From NCBI RefSeq assembly GCF_000527095.1, contig NZ_AZUN01000001.1, positions 3,113,501 to 3,177,500 of the forward strand: a DNA stretch of 64,000 bases, in the 5' to 3' direction. A program made the position numbers and the translations under genes. Under the pieces are notes generated by a model. It searched no databases. It saw only the letters and a program-made list of their open reading frames with translations, and had not been told where the DNA came from. Positions 16,600-24,328 of the stretch are shown piece after piece; position 1 is the first letter of the stretch; every line of letters begins with the position of its first letter. The DNA is from Methylomicrobium lacus LW14. GTDB taxonomy: Bacteria > Pseudomonadota > Gammaproteobacteria > Methylococcales > Methylomonadaceae.

Positions 16600-18048
16600 A
16601 TGAAACAGTCGCTCCATTTCAAACTCGGTCAGCAAATGACGATGACGCCGCAATTGCAGCAGGCGATTCGTCTCTTGCAGATGTCGACGCTCGATTTGCA
16701 GCAGGAAATCGAACAGGCGCTCGAATCGAACATGATGCTGGAACTCGGCGATGACGAGCATGCCGCTTCGATGCTCGAGCCGATGCCGGAAAAAAAGATC
16801 GACGCCTCCGACACGGCGACCAGCGAAGGCTCGCAAACCGATATTCCGGACGAATTGCCGCTCGATTCTTCCTGGGAAGACATTTTCGATGCGACGCCCG
16901 AATGGAGCGGCAATGACAACGCCGAGGACTCCGATTTTGAAACCCAGCGCAGCAAATCCTCGACCCTGCTCGATCATCTCTTATGGCAGGTCGATCTGAC
17001 CAAATTCAGCGAGCGCGACCATGCGATCGCGCTCGCGATCATCGATTCGATCGATCAGGAAGGCTACCTGACCGCCGGCATCGAAGACATTTTCGAAGGC
17101 CTGCAAGATCAGATCGACGATCTCGATTTCGGCGAAGTCAATGCGGTGCTGCACCGGATTCAGCATTTCGACCCGCCCGGCATTGCGGCGGCCGATCTGG
17201 CCGACAGCCTGCGCCTGCAACTGGAGCAGTTGCCCGAGGAGACTCCCTACCGCGGCGACGCCTTGCGTATCGTGACCCAACACCTGGATTTGTTGGCGAC
17301 GCAGGAGCGCAACAAGCTGATGCGTAAATTGAATCTCGGCGAACAGCAGCTCAGCGCCGCGGTCGCCCTGATCCGGACGCTCGACCCGAAGCCCGGCGCC
17401 AAGATCCAGGAGACCGAAACCAACTATGTGATTCCGGATGTCTATGTCGCCAAAAAGAATGGCCGCTGGCAGGTCAACCTGAATCCGGACATCGCGCCGA
17501 AACTGCGCGTCAATCCGTATTATTCGACGCTGATCAAGCGCGCGGACGACAGCAAGGATAACGTCTGCATGAAGGACCATCTGCAGGAAGCGCGCTGGTT
17601 CATCAAGAGCCTGAACAGCCGTAACGATACGCTGCTTCGGGTCGCCCGCAGCATCGTCGAAAAGCAGACCGGTTTTCTCGAGCACGGCTCGATCGCGATG
17701 AGGCCGATGGTGCTGAAGGAAATCGCCGAGGAGCTCGAACTGCACGAGTCGACCATCTCGCGGGTCACCACGCAAAAATACATGCATACCCCGCGCGGCA
17801 TCTTCGAATTCAAATACTTCTTTTCCAGCCACGTCTCGACCGAAGGCGGCGGCGAATGCTCGTCAACCGCGATCCGCGCATTCATCAAGGAACTGATCAG
17901 CAATGAAAATCCGGCAAAACCGCTCAGTGATAGTAAAATAGCCGAACTGCTGCAAGAAAAGGGCATCCAGGTTGCCCGCAGAACCATTGCGAAATATCGC
18001 GAAGCCATGCTGATCGCCTCGTCAAGCGAAAGAAAACGCATCATGTAG
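16600..18048 (+). CDS. rpoN: RNA polymerase sigma-54 factor RpoN
   Basis: The 482-residue protein has all three regions: the glutamine-rich activator region (LGQQMTMTPQLQQAIRLLQM), the core-binding domain, a helix-turn-helix (LHESTISRVTTQKYMHTPRG) and the C-terminal RpoN box (ARRTIAKYRE) that reads the -24 element. It directs transcription that needs AAA+ activators. The window also encodes NtrX, normally such an activator, but that copy lacks key contact residues. rpoN follows lptB by 26 bases. Confidence 0.97.
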   Translation: MKQSLHFKLGQQMTMTPQLQQAIRLLQMSTLDLQQEIEQALESNMMLELGDDEHAASMLEPMPEKKIDASDTATSEGSQTDIPDELPLDSSWEDIFDATPEWSGNDNAEDSDFETQRSKSSTLLDHLLWQVDLTKFSERDHAIALAIIDSIDQEGYLTAGIEDIFEGLQDQIDDLDFGEVNAVLHRIQHFDPPGIAAADLADSLRLQLEQLPEETPYRGDALRIVTQHLDLLATQERNKLMRKLNLGEQQLSAAVALIRTLDPKPGAKIQETETNYVIPDVYVAKKNGRWQVNLNPDIAPKLRVNPYYSTLIKRADDSKDNVCMKDHLQEARWFIKSLNSRNDTLLRVARSIVEKQTGFLEHGSIAMRPMVLKEIAEELELHESTISRVTTQKYMHTPRGIFEFKYFFSSHVSTEGGGECSSTAIRAFIKELISNENPAKPLSDSKIAELLQEKGIQVARRTIAKYREAMLIASSSERKRIM

Positions 18049-18088
18049 GCAGGCTCAGCGCAATCATTCAACCAAAGAGGAGTTTAAT

Positions 18089-18376
18089 ATGCACGTTATC
18101 GTAACCGGCCATCATCTCGACGTCACCGACGCGCTGAAAGCGCACGTCGATACCAAATTCGAAAAGCTGGCCCGCCATTTTGACAACGTCACCGACGTCC
18201 ATGTCATCTTGGCCGTCGAAAAGCTGATCCACAAAGCCGAGGCGACCCTGCAAATCAGCGGCGCCAAGTTGTTCGCGGAAGACCATCAGGACGATATGTA
18301 TATCGCGATCGACAACATCGTCGACAAGCTGGACCGCCAAATCATCAAGCACAAAGAAAAGCATTTGGGACATTGA
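18089..18376 (+). CDS. hpf: Ribosome hibernation promoting factor (short HPF)
   Basis: A 95-residue protein starting MHVIVTGHHLDVTDALKAHV and containing the basic segment DKLDRQIIKHKEKH, typical of short HPF/YfiA-family proteins that bind the 30S decoding centre and promote dimerised, inactive ribosomes. A strong Shine-Dalgarno (GAGGAG) lies 8 bases upstream of the ATG. Its place after rpoN is conserved. The usual next gene, ptsN, is missing. Confidence 0.94.
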   Translation: MHVIVTGHHLDVTDALKAHVDTKFEKLARHFDNVTDVHVILAVEKLIHKAEATLQISGAKLFAEDHQDDMYIAIDNIVDKLDRQIIKHKEKHLGH

Positions 18377-18383
18377 TAAAGCA

Positions 18384-18448
18384 GGTGCAAGGTTCGAGAC
18401 GCAAGGGAGGAGGCAATATCGCCTCCGGCCGGCCTTGAACCTTGTGCC
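18384..18448. repeat. Two-tier inverted repeat in the hpf-rapZ spacer
   Basis: An outer 12-bp stem (GGTGCAAGGTTC at 18384-18395 with GAACCTTGTGCC at 18437-18448, two G-U pairs) encloses an inner hairpin GGAGGC-AATATC-GCCTCC (18409-18426). In RNA this would be a stable branched structure between hpf and rapZ. There is no clear U-run, so it is not a good intrinsic terminator. It could be a dispersed palindromic repeat or an RNA-processing or stability element. Confidence 0.6.
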
Positions 18449-18465
18449 CTGACCCCCCTCTCCCC

Positions 18466-19323
18466 ATGAAACTATTGATCGTCAGCGGACTTTCAGGCTC
18501 CGGCAAAAGCATCGCCCTCGATACGCTGGAGGATTGCGGTTATTATTGCATCGACAACCTGCCGGTCTCCTTACTGGATGATTTCATCGCCCATGTGATG
18601 CAGTCGGACCCGCTGACCTACGCGAAGACCGCGATCGGGATCGATTCCCGCAATTCCTCGGACAGCCTGCTGAATTTTTCCGAGAGCATGAACCGCATTC
18701 GCAAGAAAAAAATCGATTGCGAAGTGATCTTCATGCAGGCCGATGAGGCGGTGTTGCTGAAGCGTTACAGTGAAACGCGCCGCAAGCATCCCTTGACCGA
18801 TTTCAATACGCCGCTGAAGGAAGCGCTGCGGATCGAAAAGGAAATGCTGACGCCGATCGCGCGCTATGCGAGCTTCGTGATCGACACCAGCCGGACCCAC
18901 TACCATGAACTGCGCGATCTGATCCGCAACCAGATCGGCGAGCGTGACAGCCGGCAAATCTCGCTGCAATTTCAATCGTTCGGTTTCAAGCACGGCATCC
19001 CCTTGGACGCCGATTTCGTCTTCGACGCGCGCAGCCTCCCCAATCCCTACTGGCTGCCGGAACTCCGCGGACTGACCGGCAAGGACGAGGCGGTGATCGA
19101 ATTTTTGAAAAGCCAGCCCCTGGTCAATGAGTTTTACTTGGACATCGTCGGTTTTCTCGAACGCTGGGTCACCCGTTTCGAGGCCGAAGGCCGCAGTTAT
19201 CTGACCATCGCGGTCGGCTGCACCGGCGGGCAGCACCGTTCGGTTTATCTGATCGACGCGCTGGCCAAGCGCTTTCGCAGCCCTTTCCTGAACGTGATCG
19301 TCCGGCACCGGGAATTGCACTAA
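18466..19323 (+). CDS. rapZ: RNase adapter protein RapZ
   Basis: With the ATG at 18466 the product is 285 residues, begins MKLLIVSGLSGSGKSIALD (Walker A), and contains GYYCIDNLPVSLL and the C-terminal signature GCTGGQHRSVYL. In Escherichia coli RapZ binds the small RNA GlmZ and brings it to RNase E, tuning glucosamine-6-phosphate supply. Whether that role applies here is unknown, and no GlmY/GlmZ-like RNA was seen. It lies 89 bases after hpf across an inverted repeat. Its stop overlaps the convergent neighbour by 4 bases. Confidence 0.95.
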   Translation: MKLLIVSGLSGSGKSIALDTLEDCGYYCIDNLPVSLLDDFIAHVMQSDPLTYAKTAIGIDSRNSSDSLLNFSESMNRIRKKKIDCEVIFMQADEAVLLKRYSETRRKHPLTDFNTPLKEALRIEKEMLTPIARYASFVIDTSRTHYHELRDLIRNQIGERDSRQISLQFQSFGFKHGIPLDADFVFDARSLPNPYWLPELRGLTGKDEAVIEFLKSQPLVNEFYLDIVGFLERWVTRFEAEGRSYLTIAVGCTGGQHRSVYLIDALAKRFRSPFLNVIVRHRELH

Positions 19324-20108
19324 GTCGCTTTACCCGCCAAATAGCCGGCAAAGCGTTGCCGGATGTGATCGATATGCGACCCTTCCCAATACACCTTGCC
19401 GCAAGTAGGGCAACGGTAAAAGCGTTCGTAATAGCGCTTTGTCTTCGGCTCCAATAAATCCAGCACGACCTGCTTCTCGACCGGTTCGATCAGGCCGTTG
19501 CAGACCGTACAGCGGCAAAACGGCCTGAGCTGATCCGCCAAATCGAAACGCCGAACCACCTCGGCCAGTTGCTGCAAAGGCTCGACCGCGCGCACCCAAT
19601 AGCCGTGCGTGATCGCTTTGGCGAATAACAGCCGCCGGTCGCGGGTCAGCACGATGCGTTGCTGCTCGGCCGCAATCGCGGCGATTTCCGCGTCAGTCAA
19701 CGCATTGGTAAACAGCGTATCGAAGCCGAACAGGCGTAATAAGCGGGCCAGCTTGCCGAGATTCACATCGACGACGAACGCGATCGTGCGTAGCGGCGCC
19801 GCGCGCAGTTTGATAATCGGGGAAATATCGAAGCTTTCGAACACCGGATACACCGCGACCCGGTCGCTGTTTTTGAGTTTGTAACCGAAACCGACCGACT
19901 CGCCGTTCACGACGATCAGGTCGACCTCGGTATGCGGCACCCCGAACACCTCGATCGGGTCCTTGATGCCGGGATTGCCGTTGAAGCGGTAAATCAGCGT
20001 TTGCTTGCGCTGCTGCGGCCGCAAAAAATCGTTCAGCTCTTCGTAGAAGCGGAATTCGGCGGAATTTTCAAAACGGCAGGTGGGTGGTTCTTGGGGAAGA
20101 CGTTTCAT
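19320..20108 (-). CDS. Mut7-C RNase-domain protein with N-terminal ubiquitin-like domain
   Basis: A 262-residue protein. The N-terminal part (about 15-95) resembles the beta-grasp Mut7-C ubiquitin domain (FRFYEELNDFLRP, GVPHTEVDLIVVNGESVGFG). The C-terminal part is a Mut7-C/PIN-like RNase domain: FVVDVNLGKLARLLRLFGFDT, LTRDRRLL, followed by a zinc ribbon with CRCTVCNG and CPTCGKVYW. Family members are predicted nucleases without an established role. It is encoded tail-to-tail with rapZ and 41 bases downstream of a response regulator gene, in the place where a sensor kinase gene would often be. Confidence 0.83.
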   Translation of the reverse strand: MKRLPQEPPTCRFENSAEFRFYEELNDFLRPQQRKQTLIYRFNGNPGIKDPIEVFGVPHTEVDLIVVNGESVGFGYKLKNSDRVAVYPVFESFDISPIIKLRAAPLRTIAFVVDVNLGKLARLLRLFGFDTLFTNALTDAEIAAIAAEQQRIVLTRDRRLLFAKAITHGYWVRAVEPLQQLAEVVRRFDLADQLRPFCRCTVCNGLIEPVEKQVVLDLLEPKTKRYYERFYRCPTCGKVYWEGSHIDHIRQRFAGYLAGKAT

Positions 20109-20149
20109 CGCAGGCAGTCGAGAGCATCAGCGCAAGCGCCGCCATCCGT

Positions 20150-20827
20150 TCAGGCATGATCCAGCGGAATCCGGTAACCGCGCCCGCGCAAGGTTTCGAT
20201 CGGCTTGCGGGTGCCGTCGGGATCGAGTTTTTTGCGCAGGCGGCCGATGAACACTTCGATCACGTTGCTGTCGCGGTCGAAATCCTCGTCGTAGATATGC
20301 TGGGTCAGCACCGATTTGGAGATCAGCTCGCCCTTCCTGAACATCAGGTATTCGAGCACCTTGTATTCGTAGGCGGTCAGTTCGAGCTTGACGCCGGAAA
20401 CGGTGACCTCCTGCGCGACCGTATCGAGTTCGATATTATCGTGGATCAACACCGGATGCGCCTGGCCGACCGAACGTCTGAGCAGGGCATTGATCCTTGC
20501 CAGCAGCTCCTCGTAATGAAACGGCTTGACCAGATAATCGTCCGCGCCGGCTTCGAGGCCTTCGACCTTTTCCTGCCAGCGGCTGCGCGCGGTCAGGATC
20601 AGGATCGGCACGGCCACCTTGCTTTTGCGCAGGCGCTGGATCAGCTCTATCCCCGAGAAATCGGGCAGGCCGATATCGATGATCGCGGCGTCGATCGGAT
20701 ATTCCTTGCCCATGAAAAAACCGTCGCGGCCGGTGTGCGCCTTATCGACCGCGAAGCCTTTGTCGGCCAGGAAATGCTGAATTTGCTCGCACAATTGTTG
20801 TTCGTCTTCAACTACCAGAATACGCAT
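20150..20827 (-). CDS. OmpR/PhoP-family response regulator
   Basis: A 225-residue two-domain regulator. The receiver domain begins MRILVVEDEQQLCEQI and has the phospho-acceptor aspartate in AAIIDIGLPDFSG, the T/S switch in ILTARS and the lysine in DDYLVKPFHYEEL. The C-terminal winged helix includes LTAYEYKVLEYL and SNVIEVFIGRLRKKLDPDG. It resembles PhoP/QseB-type regulators. A PepSY protein gene lies 24 bases upstream, a common partner of such systems. No histidine kinase gene is adjacent on either side. Confidence 0.93.
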   Translation of the reverse strand: MRILVVEDEQQLCEQIQHFLADKGFAVDKAHTGRDGFFMGKEYPIDAAIIDIGLPDFSGIELIQRLRKSKVAVPILILTARSRWQEKVEGLEAGADDYLVKPFHYEELLARINALLRRSVGQAHPVLIHDNIELDTVAQEVTVSGVKLELTAYEYKVLEYLMFRKGELISKSVLTQHIYDEDFDRDSNVIEVFIGRLRKKLDPDGTRKPIETLRGRGYRIPLDHA

Positions 20828-20851
20828 GATGGTTCTTTTGCTCCTCGACGA

Positions 20852-21103
20852 TTAACCCAGCGGCGCGCCGGTTTCGGCGTCGATCCGAAAATAACGAATG
20901 CGTCCGTCGGGCGTCAGCACCTTGATCACATGCACTTCGCGGCCGTCGATCATGACCGTTTGCGCGCCCAGCACGCGGTGATTGCCGCTGCCGAGCACCT
21001 GCCGAGTCGCCTGGTCGAGGCTGATTCTGACCATGAAGTCATCGGCCGCCGCATGACCGACCAGTACTGCGCCTAACACGAACAACAAGGTGAACTGTTT
21101 CAT
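20852..21103 (-). CDS. Small periplasmic PepSY-domain protein
   Basis: Starting at the internal ATG at 21103 gives an 83-residue protein with a clear signal peptide (MKQFTLLFVLGAVLVGHAAA) and one PepSY repeat (ISLDQATRQVLGSGNHRVLG, then HVIKVLTPDGRIRYFRIDAE). The upstream reading from 21130 adds nine polar residues that would spoil the signal sequence. Such proteins often accompany PhoP/QseB-like two-component systems and are thought to modulate sensing or proteolysis. Function here is inferred from context. Confidence 0.8.
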   Translation of the reverse strand: MKQFTLLFVLGAVLVGHAAADDFMVRISLDQATRQVLGSGNHRVLGAQTVMIDGREVHVIKVLTPDGRIRYFRIDAETGAPLG

Positions 21104-21230
21104 AATAATCCGGAACCGACGTTCGCCCACCTACTCTTTCGTGCTTTCGGAGCGGCAGGCATTGAACTGAAAAAACGATTAATTTATGAAGCCAATATTA
21201 AACCCACTGGCTGAATAAGCCCTGAACCGG

Positions 21231-22208
21231 CTATTTCAGCTCCCAGTTCTCTAACACGCTGCCGAGCGCATGGCCGAACGAAGCCCCCAGCTTGCCGGCT
21301 ATCTTTTCAAGCAGGCTGTCTTGCTCGGTAAAGTCGACCAGCTTTTTGGCGCCGATGATGTCTTTAGCGACCGAATCGTCATTGCCGTAGGCGTCCGCGA
21401 CGCCGAGATTGATGCCTTCCTCGCCGGTCCAGATCAGGCCGGAAAATAAATCCGGCGCCTCTTTCAGGCGCTTGCCGCGGCCGTCCTTGACGGCTTTGAT
21501 AAACTGCTGATGCACCTGGTCGAGCAATTTTTGCATGAACTGGGTTTCATCTTCCTTGCGCGGTGAAAACGGATCGAGCATCGCCTTATGCGCGCCCGCG
21601 GTCAGCACCCGCCGCTCGACGCCGAATTTTTGCATCGTGTCGACAAAGCCGAAGCCGTCCATGATCACGCCGATCGAGCCGATCAGGCTGGCCGGGCTGA
21701 CGAAAATCTTGTCGCTGGCCGAGGCGATGTAATAGCAGCCCGAGGCGCAAATATCGCCGACTACCGCATAGACCGGCGTTTTCGGATATTCTTGCTTCAG
21801 TTTGCGGATTTCTTCATAGACCATATGCGACTGCACCGGACTGCCGCCCGGCGAGTTCGAATGCAGAATCACGCCTTTGGTATGCTCGTCCTTGAACGCC
21901 TTGCGTAGGCTCTTGATGATCGCATCGGCGTTTGCGCCTTTGTCTTCCGCGATCATGCCGACCACATCGATCACCGCGGTATGGTCGCTGTCGTCGCTGC
22001 CGATGTCCTTTTTCAACTGCGGCAGCAGTGCGATGCCGAGCAGCGCGGTCAGATATAAAAAGGTCGCGGATTTGAAAATGATGCCCCAGCGCCGCGCCTT
22101 GGCCTGTTCCGCGATCGCGGCCAGCGCGACTTTTTCGATCACGGCCCGCTCCCAACCCGGCTCGCCGGTTGGACTCGCATTCGCTTTGTCTTGTTGATTT
22201 TCTGTCAT
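21231..22208 (-). CDS. S49-family signal peptide peptidase (SppA/SohB-like)
   Basis: A 325-residue membrane-anchored serine protease. An N-terminal helix (about residues 45-65) is followed by the S49 core: DKGANADAIIKSLRKAF, LHSNSPGGSPVQSHMVYEEI, then GDICASGCYYIASASDKIFV and the segment SLIGSIGVIMDGFGF containing the likely nucleophile serine. The short length fits the half-size SppA type that assembles as an octamer. Members cut leftover signal peptides in the membrane. It follows a HAD phosphatase gene by 7 bases. Confidence 0.92.
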   Translation of the reverse strand: MTENQQDKANASPTGEPGWERAVIEKVALAAIAEQAKARRWGIIFKSATFLYLTALLGIALLPQLKKDIGSDDSDHTAVIDVVGMIAEDKGANADAIIKSLRKAFKDEHTKGVILHSNSPGGSPVQSHMVYEEIRKLKQEYPKTPVYAVVGDICASGCYYIASASDKIFVSPASLIGSIGVIMDGFGFVDTMQKFGVERRVLTAGAHKAMLDPFSPRKEDETQFMQKLLDQVHQQFIKAVKDGRGKRLKEAPDLFSGLIWTGEEGINLGVADAYGNDDSVAKDIIGAKKLVDFTEQDSLLEKIAGKLGASFGHALGSVLENWELK

Positions 22209-22215
22209 GGTTACC

Positions 22216-22863
22216 TCAAATGATATTCAGCAGCTCGGTCGGTTGCTGTAAGCATAGCAACGGCCGGTATTGTTGCAGTATTTGTTCCGAATGTGCGCCG
22301 CAGGAAACGCCGATCGCGGATATTTGGGCGTTTTGCGCCATTTGCAAGTCATGAATCGAATCGCCGATCATCAGTGTCCGTTCGGGCGCCACATCGACAT
22401 GATTCATGATTTCCAACAACATCAGCGGATCGGGTTTGGAAGCGGTCTCATCCGCCGCGCGGGTGATGTAAAAAAGGTCTTCGGTGCCGGTCGCCTGCAA
22501 GGCTTTTTGCAAGCCGGCGCGTGTCTTCCCGGTTGCGACCGCCAGCCGGTAGCCCGCGCCGTTCAACTCCTCCAGCATGTCCCGGACGCCCGCGAACAAG
22601 TCGCCGGGGCCCAAGGGCCTGGACGCATACTCTTGACCGTAGGCGCGCACCAATTGTTCCCGAAGCTCGGGGCTTGCGCCCGAAAACAAGGTGTCCATCG
22701 CGCGAATGAGGCTGAGGCCGATCACATCCTTCGCGGCCGCGGGCGTCGGAACCTCACAGCCGAGTTGTTCGGCGGCGGTCTGCATGCAATGCACGATCCA
22801 GCCGATCGAGTCCATCAGCGTGCCGTCCCAATCGAAAATCAATAAATCAAACCGCTTCTTCAT
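22216..22863 (-). CDS. HAD-family phosphatase (phosphoglycolate phosphatase-like)
   Basis: From the ATG at 22863 the product is 215 residues beginning MKKRFDLLIFDWDGTLMDS (nucleophile and acid aspartates). Motif 2 is LAVATGKTRAGL and motif 3 is TLMIGDSIHDLQMAQNA. Insert position and length match the Gph/YjjG-like C1 HAD group; the substrate cannot be decided from sequence. The start overlaps the upstream rluC-like gene by 17 bases. An rluC-HAD-sppA order is common in gammaproteobacteria. Confidence 0.88.
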   Translation of the reverse strand: MKKRFDLLIFDWDGTLMDSIGWIVHCMQTAAEQLGCEVPTPAAAKDVIGLSLIRAMDTLFSGASPELREQLVRAYGQEYASRPLGPGDLFAGVRDMLEELNGAGYRLAVATGKTRAGLQKALQATGTEDLFYITRAADETASKPDPLMLLEIMNHVDVAPERTLMIGDSIHDLQMAQNAQISAIGVSCGAHSEQILQQYRPLLCLQQPTELLNII

Positions 22864-23806
22864 GGTCCAACAAGTCCTGCAATGGCGGCGGCAAAGGCGC
22901 CTCGAATGTGATCGGTTTTCCGGTAACGGGGTGTTCAAACGTCAGTTCCCGCGCATGCAGAAACATCCGTTTGTAACCTTTGCCGTAAAATGTTTTGTTG
23001 ACATCGCTAAGGCCGTAGCGGTCGTCGCCGACGATCGGGTGCCCGAGCCAGGCCGCATGCACCCGGATTTGATGGGTGCGGCCGGTTTTCGGCGAGGCCT
23101 CGACCAAGGTCGAGTTTTTGAATAATTTGATGCGCCTGAACAGCGTTTCGGCCTCTTTGCCGGCCTGGCTGACCACCACGATGCGCTCGCCGCCCTTGCT
23201 GACATTTTTGAGCAGAGGCGCATTCACGATCAACTTTTTGCGCGCCCATTGCCCGGCCAATAGCGCCAGATAGGTCTTGTGCACATGATCGTCGCGGAAC
23301 AATTCGTGCAGCCTGCGCAAGGCGCTGCGTTTTTTCGCGATAATCAGGCAGCCGGAGGTGCCGCGGTCGAGCCGATGCACCAGTTCCAGAAACGTCGCCT
23401 CGGGCCTGAGACGGCGCAAGCCTTCGATGATGCCCGAATCGATGCCGCTGCCGCCATGCACCGGGAACCCCGCCGGCTTGTTGATCACCATAAAGCCTTC
23501 GTCTTCGTATAGAATCCCGTTTTGCAGCGCGTCCCGCAAGGTTTGCGGCACGAAGGTCTGCTCGGTTTTTTCGGCGACCCGGACCGGCGGAATTCTGACG
23601 ATGTCGCCGGTCATTAGCCGGTAACTCACGTCGACGCGGCCCTTGTTGACCCGCACCTCGCCTTTACGGACGATACGGTAAATGCGGCTTTTCGGCACGC
23701 CTTTCAGGCGGGTCAGCAAAAAATTGTCGATGCGCTGGTCGTTGTTATCTTCGGTGATTTCGACCAGTTGAACGGTGGGAGATGCGGTTGCGGAGTCTGT
23801 TTTCAT
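22847..23806 (-). CDS. rluC: 23S rRNA pseudouridine synthase, RluC type
   Basis: The start at 23806 gives a 319-residue protein: an N-terminal S4 RNA-binding domain (RIDNFLLTRLKGVPKSRIYR, RKGEVRVNKGRV) and the RluA-family catalytic domain with LVHRLDRGTSGCLIIAKK, where the aspartate is the catalytic residue, then SPKTGRTHQIRVHAAWLGHP. RluC makes pseudouridine at three positions of 23S rRNA. A longer reading to 23863 adds an unconvincing N-terminus. The gene is divergent from rne, the arrangement also seen in E. coli, which supports RluC over RluD. Confidence 0.93.
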   Translation of the reverse strand: MKTDSATASPTVQLVEITEDNNDQRIDNFLLTRLKGVPKSRIYRIVRKGEVRVNKGRVDVSYRLMTGDIVRIPPVRVAEKTEQTFVPQTLRDALQNGILYEDEGFMVINKPAGFPVHGGSGIDSGIIEGLRRLRPEATFLELVHRLDRGTSGCLIIAKKRSALRRLHELFRDDHVHKTYLALLAGQWARKKLIVNAPLLKNVSKGGERIVVVSQAGKEAETLFRRIKLFKNSTLVEASPKTGRTHQIRVHAAWLGHPIVGDDRYGLSDVNKTFYGKGYKRMFLHARELTFEHPVTGKPITFEAPLPPPLQDLLDHEEAV

Positions 23807-23868
23807 GCAGTAAATGATACCAGTATCACACTCGGATTGATTGTTTAAATTGATGTGAAGCAATAAGG

Positions 23869-23897
23869 TTGTTATATTAAGCTGGCTATAGTATAAG
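23869..23897 (+). promoter_or_regulatory. Possible sigma-70 promoter for rne
   Basis: TTGTTA (23869-23874), a 17-base spacer and TATAAG (23892-23897) form a reasonable promoter in the rluC-rne divergent spacer. A second TATAGT overlaps just upstream. Starting here the rne mRNA would have a leader of about 420 bases, in keeping with the long autoregulatory rne leader known in enterobacteria. Confidence 0.45.
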
Positions 23898-24328
23898 AAT
23901 TACTCTTTTCCCGGCGGATTTTCGATGAGGAAACCGCCCCGAACCGCCGTCAAGAAGATCAGCCACGCGCGCATATCCTTGATGGCGAAGCATTTGCGGG
24001 CGCTAGCTCGCCCGTAACAATAACGATTATAAAGAACGATTGATAACACCTGTTGAAGACAGAATTTACCACCAAGACGATCGAAAAAACATGTCAACCG
24101 CCTAGCATGAGGCGCTTTTAATCCGGCAGCTCTTTCCAGCATCGGAAAGACCGGGCGAGAGGCAAAGCCTCGATCCCGCGAATAAGCCAGCGATGTCAAG
24201 CCAAACATGCCGAAAGCCGCAAACGCCGAAGAGTCGATGCGTTTCGCCGAGCCGGACCAGCTAAAAGACAGCGTTCAGTCTACAGAGTAAAATCTGACCA
24301 AGGAGCAGGATATAAACAAGGATACAAA
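23898..24328 (+). promoter_or_regulatory. Long 5' leader of rne with predicted stem-loops
   Basis: No convincing gene lies here. Clear small hairpins are TCTTTCC with GGAAAGA (24131-24150) and GAGGC-AAA-GCCTC (24159-24171). A Shine-Dalgarno-like AAGGA is close to the ATG. In E. coli RNase E controls its own mRNA by cutting a structured leader of similar length; the sequence here is not recognisably the same, so this is inference by analogy. A 102-residue minus-strand ORF in the interval looks spurious. Confidence 0.5.

Noticed and set aside
23900..24208. 102-codon minus-strand ORF in the rne leader
   Set aside because: No recognisable motif or ribosome-binding site, and it overlaps hairpins of the rne leader.
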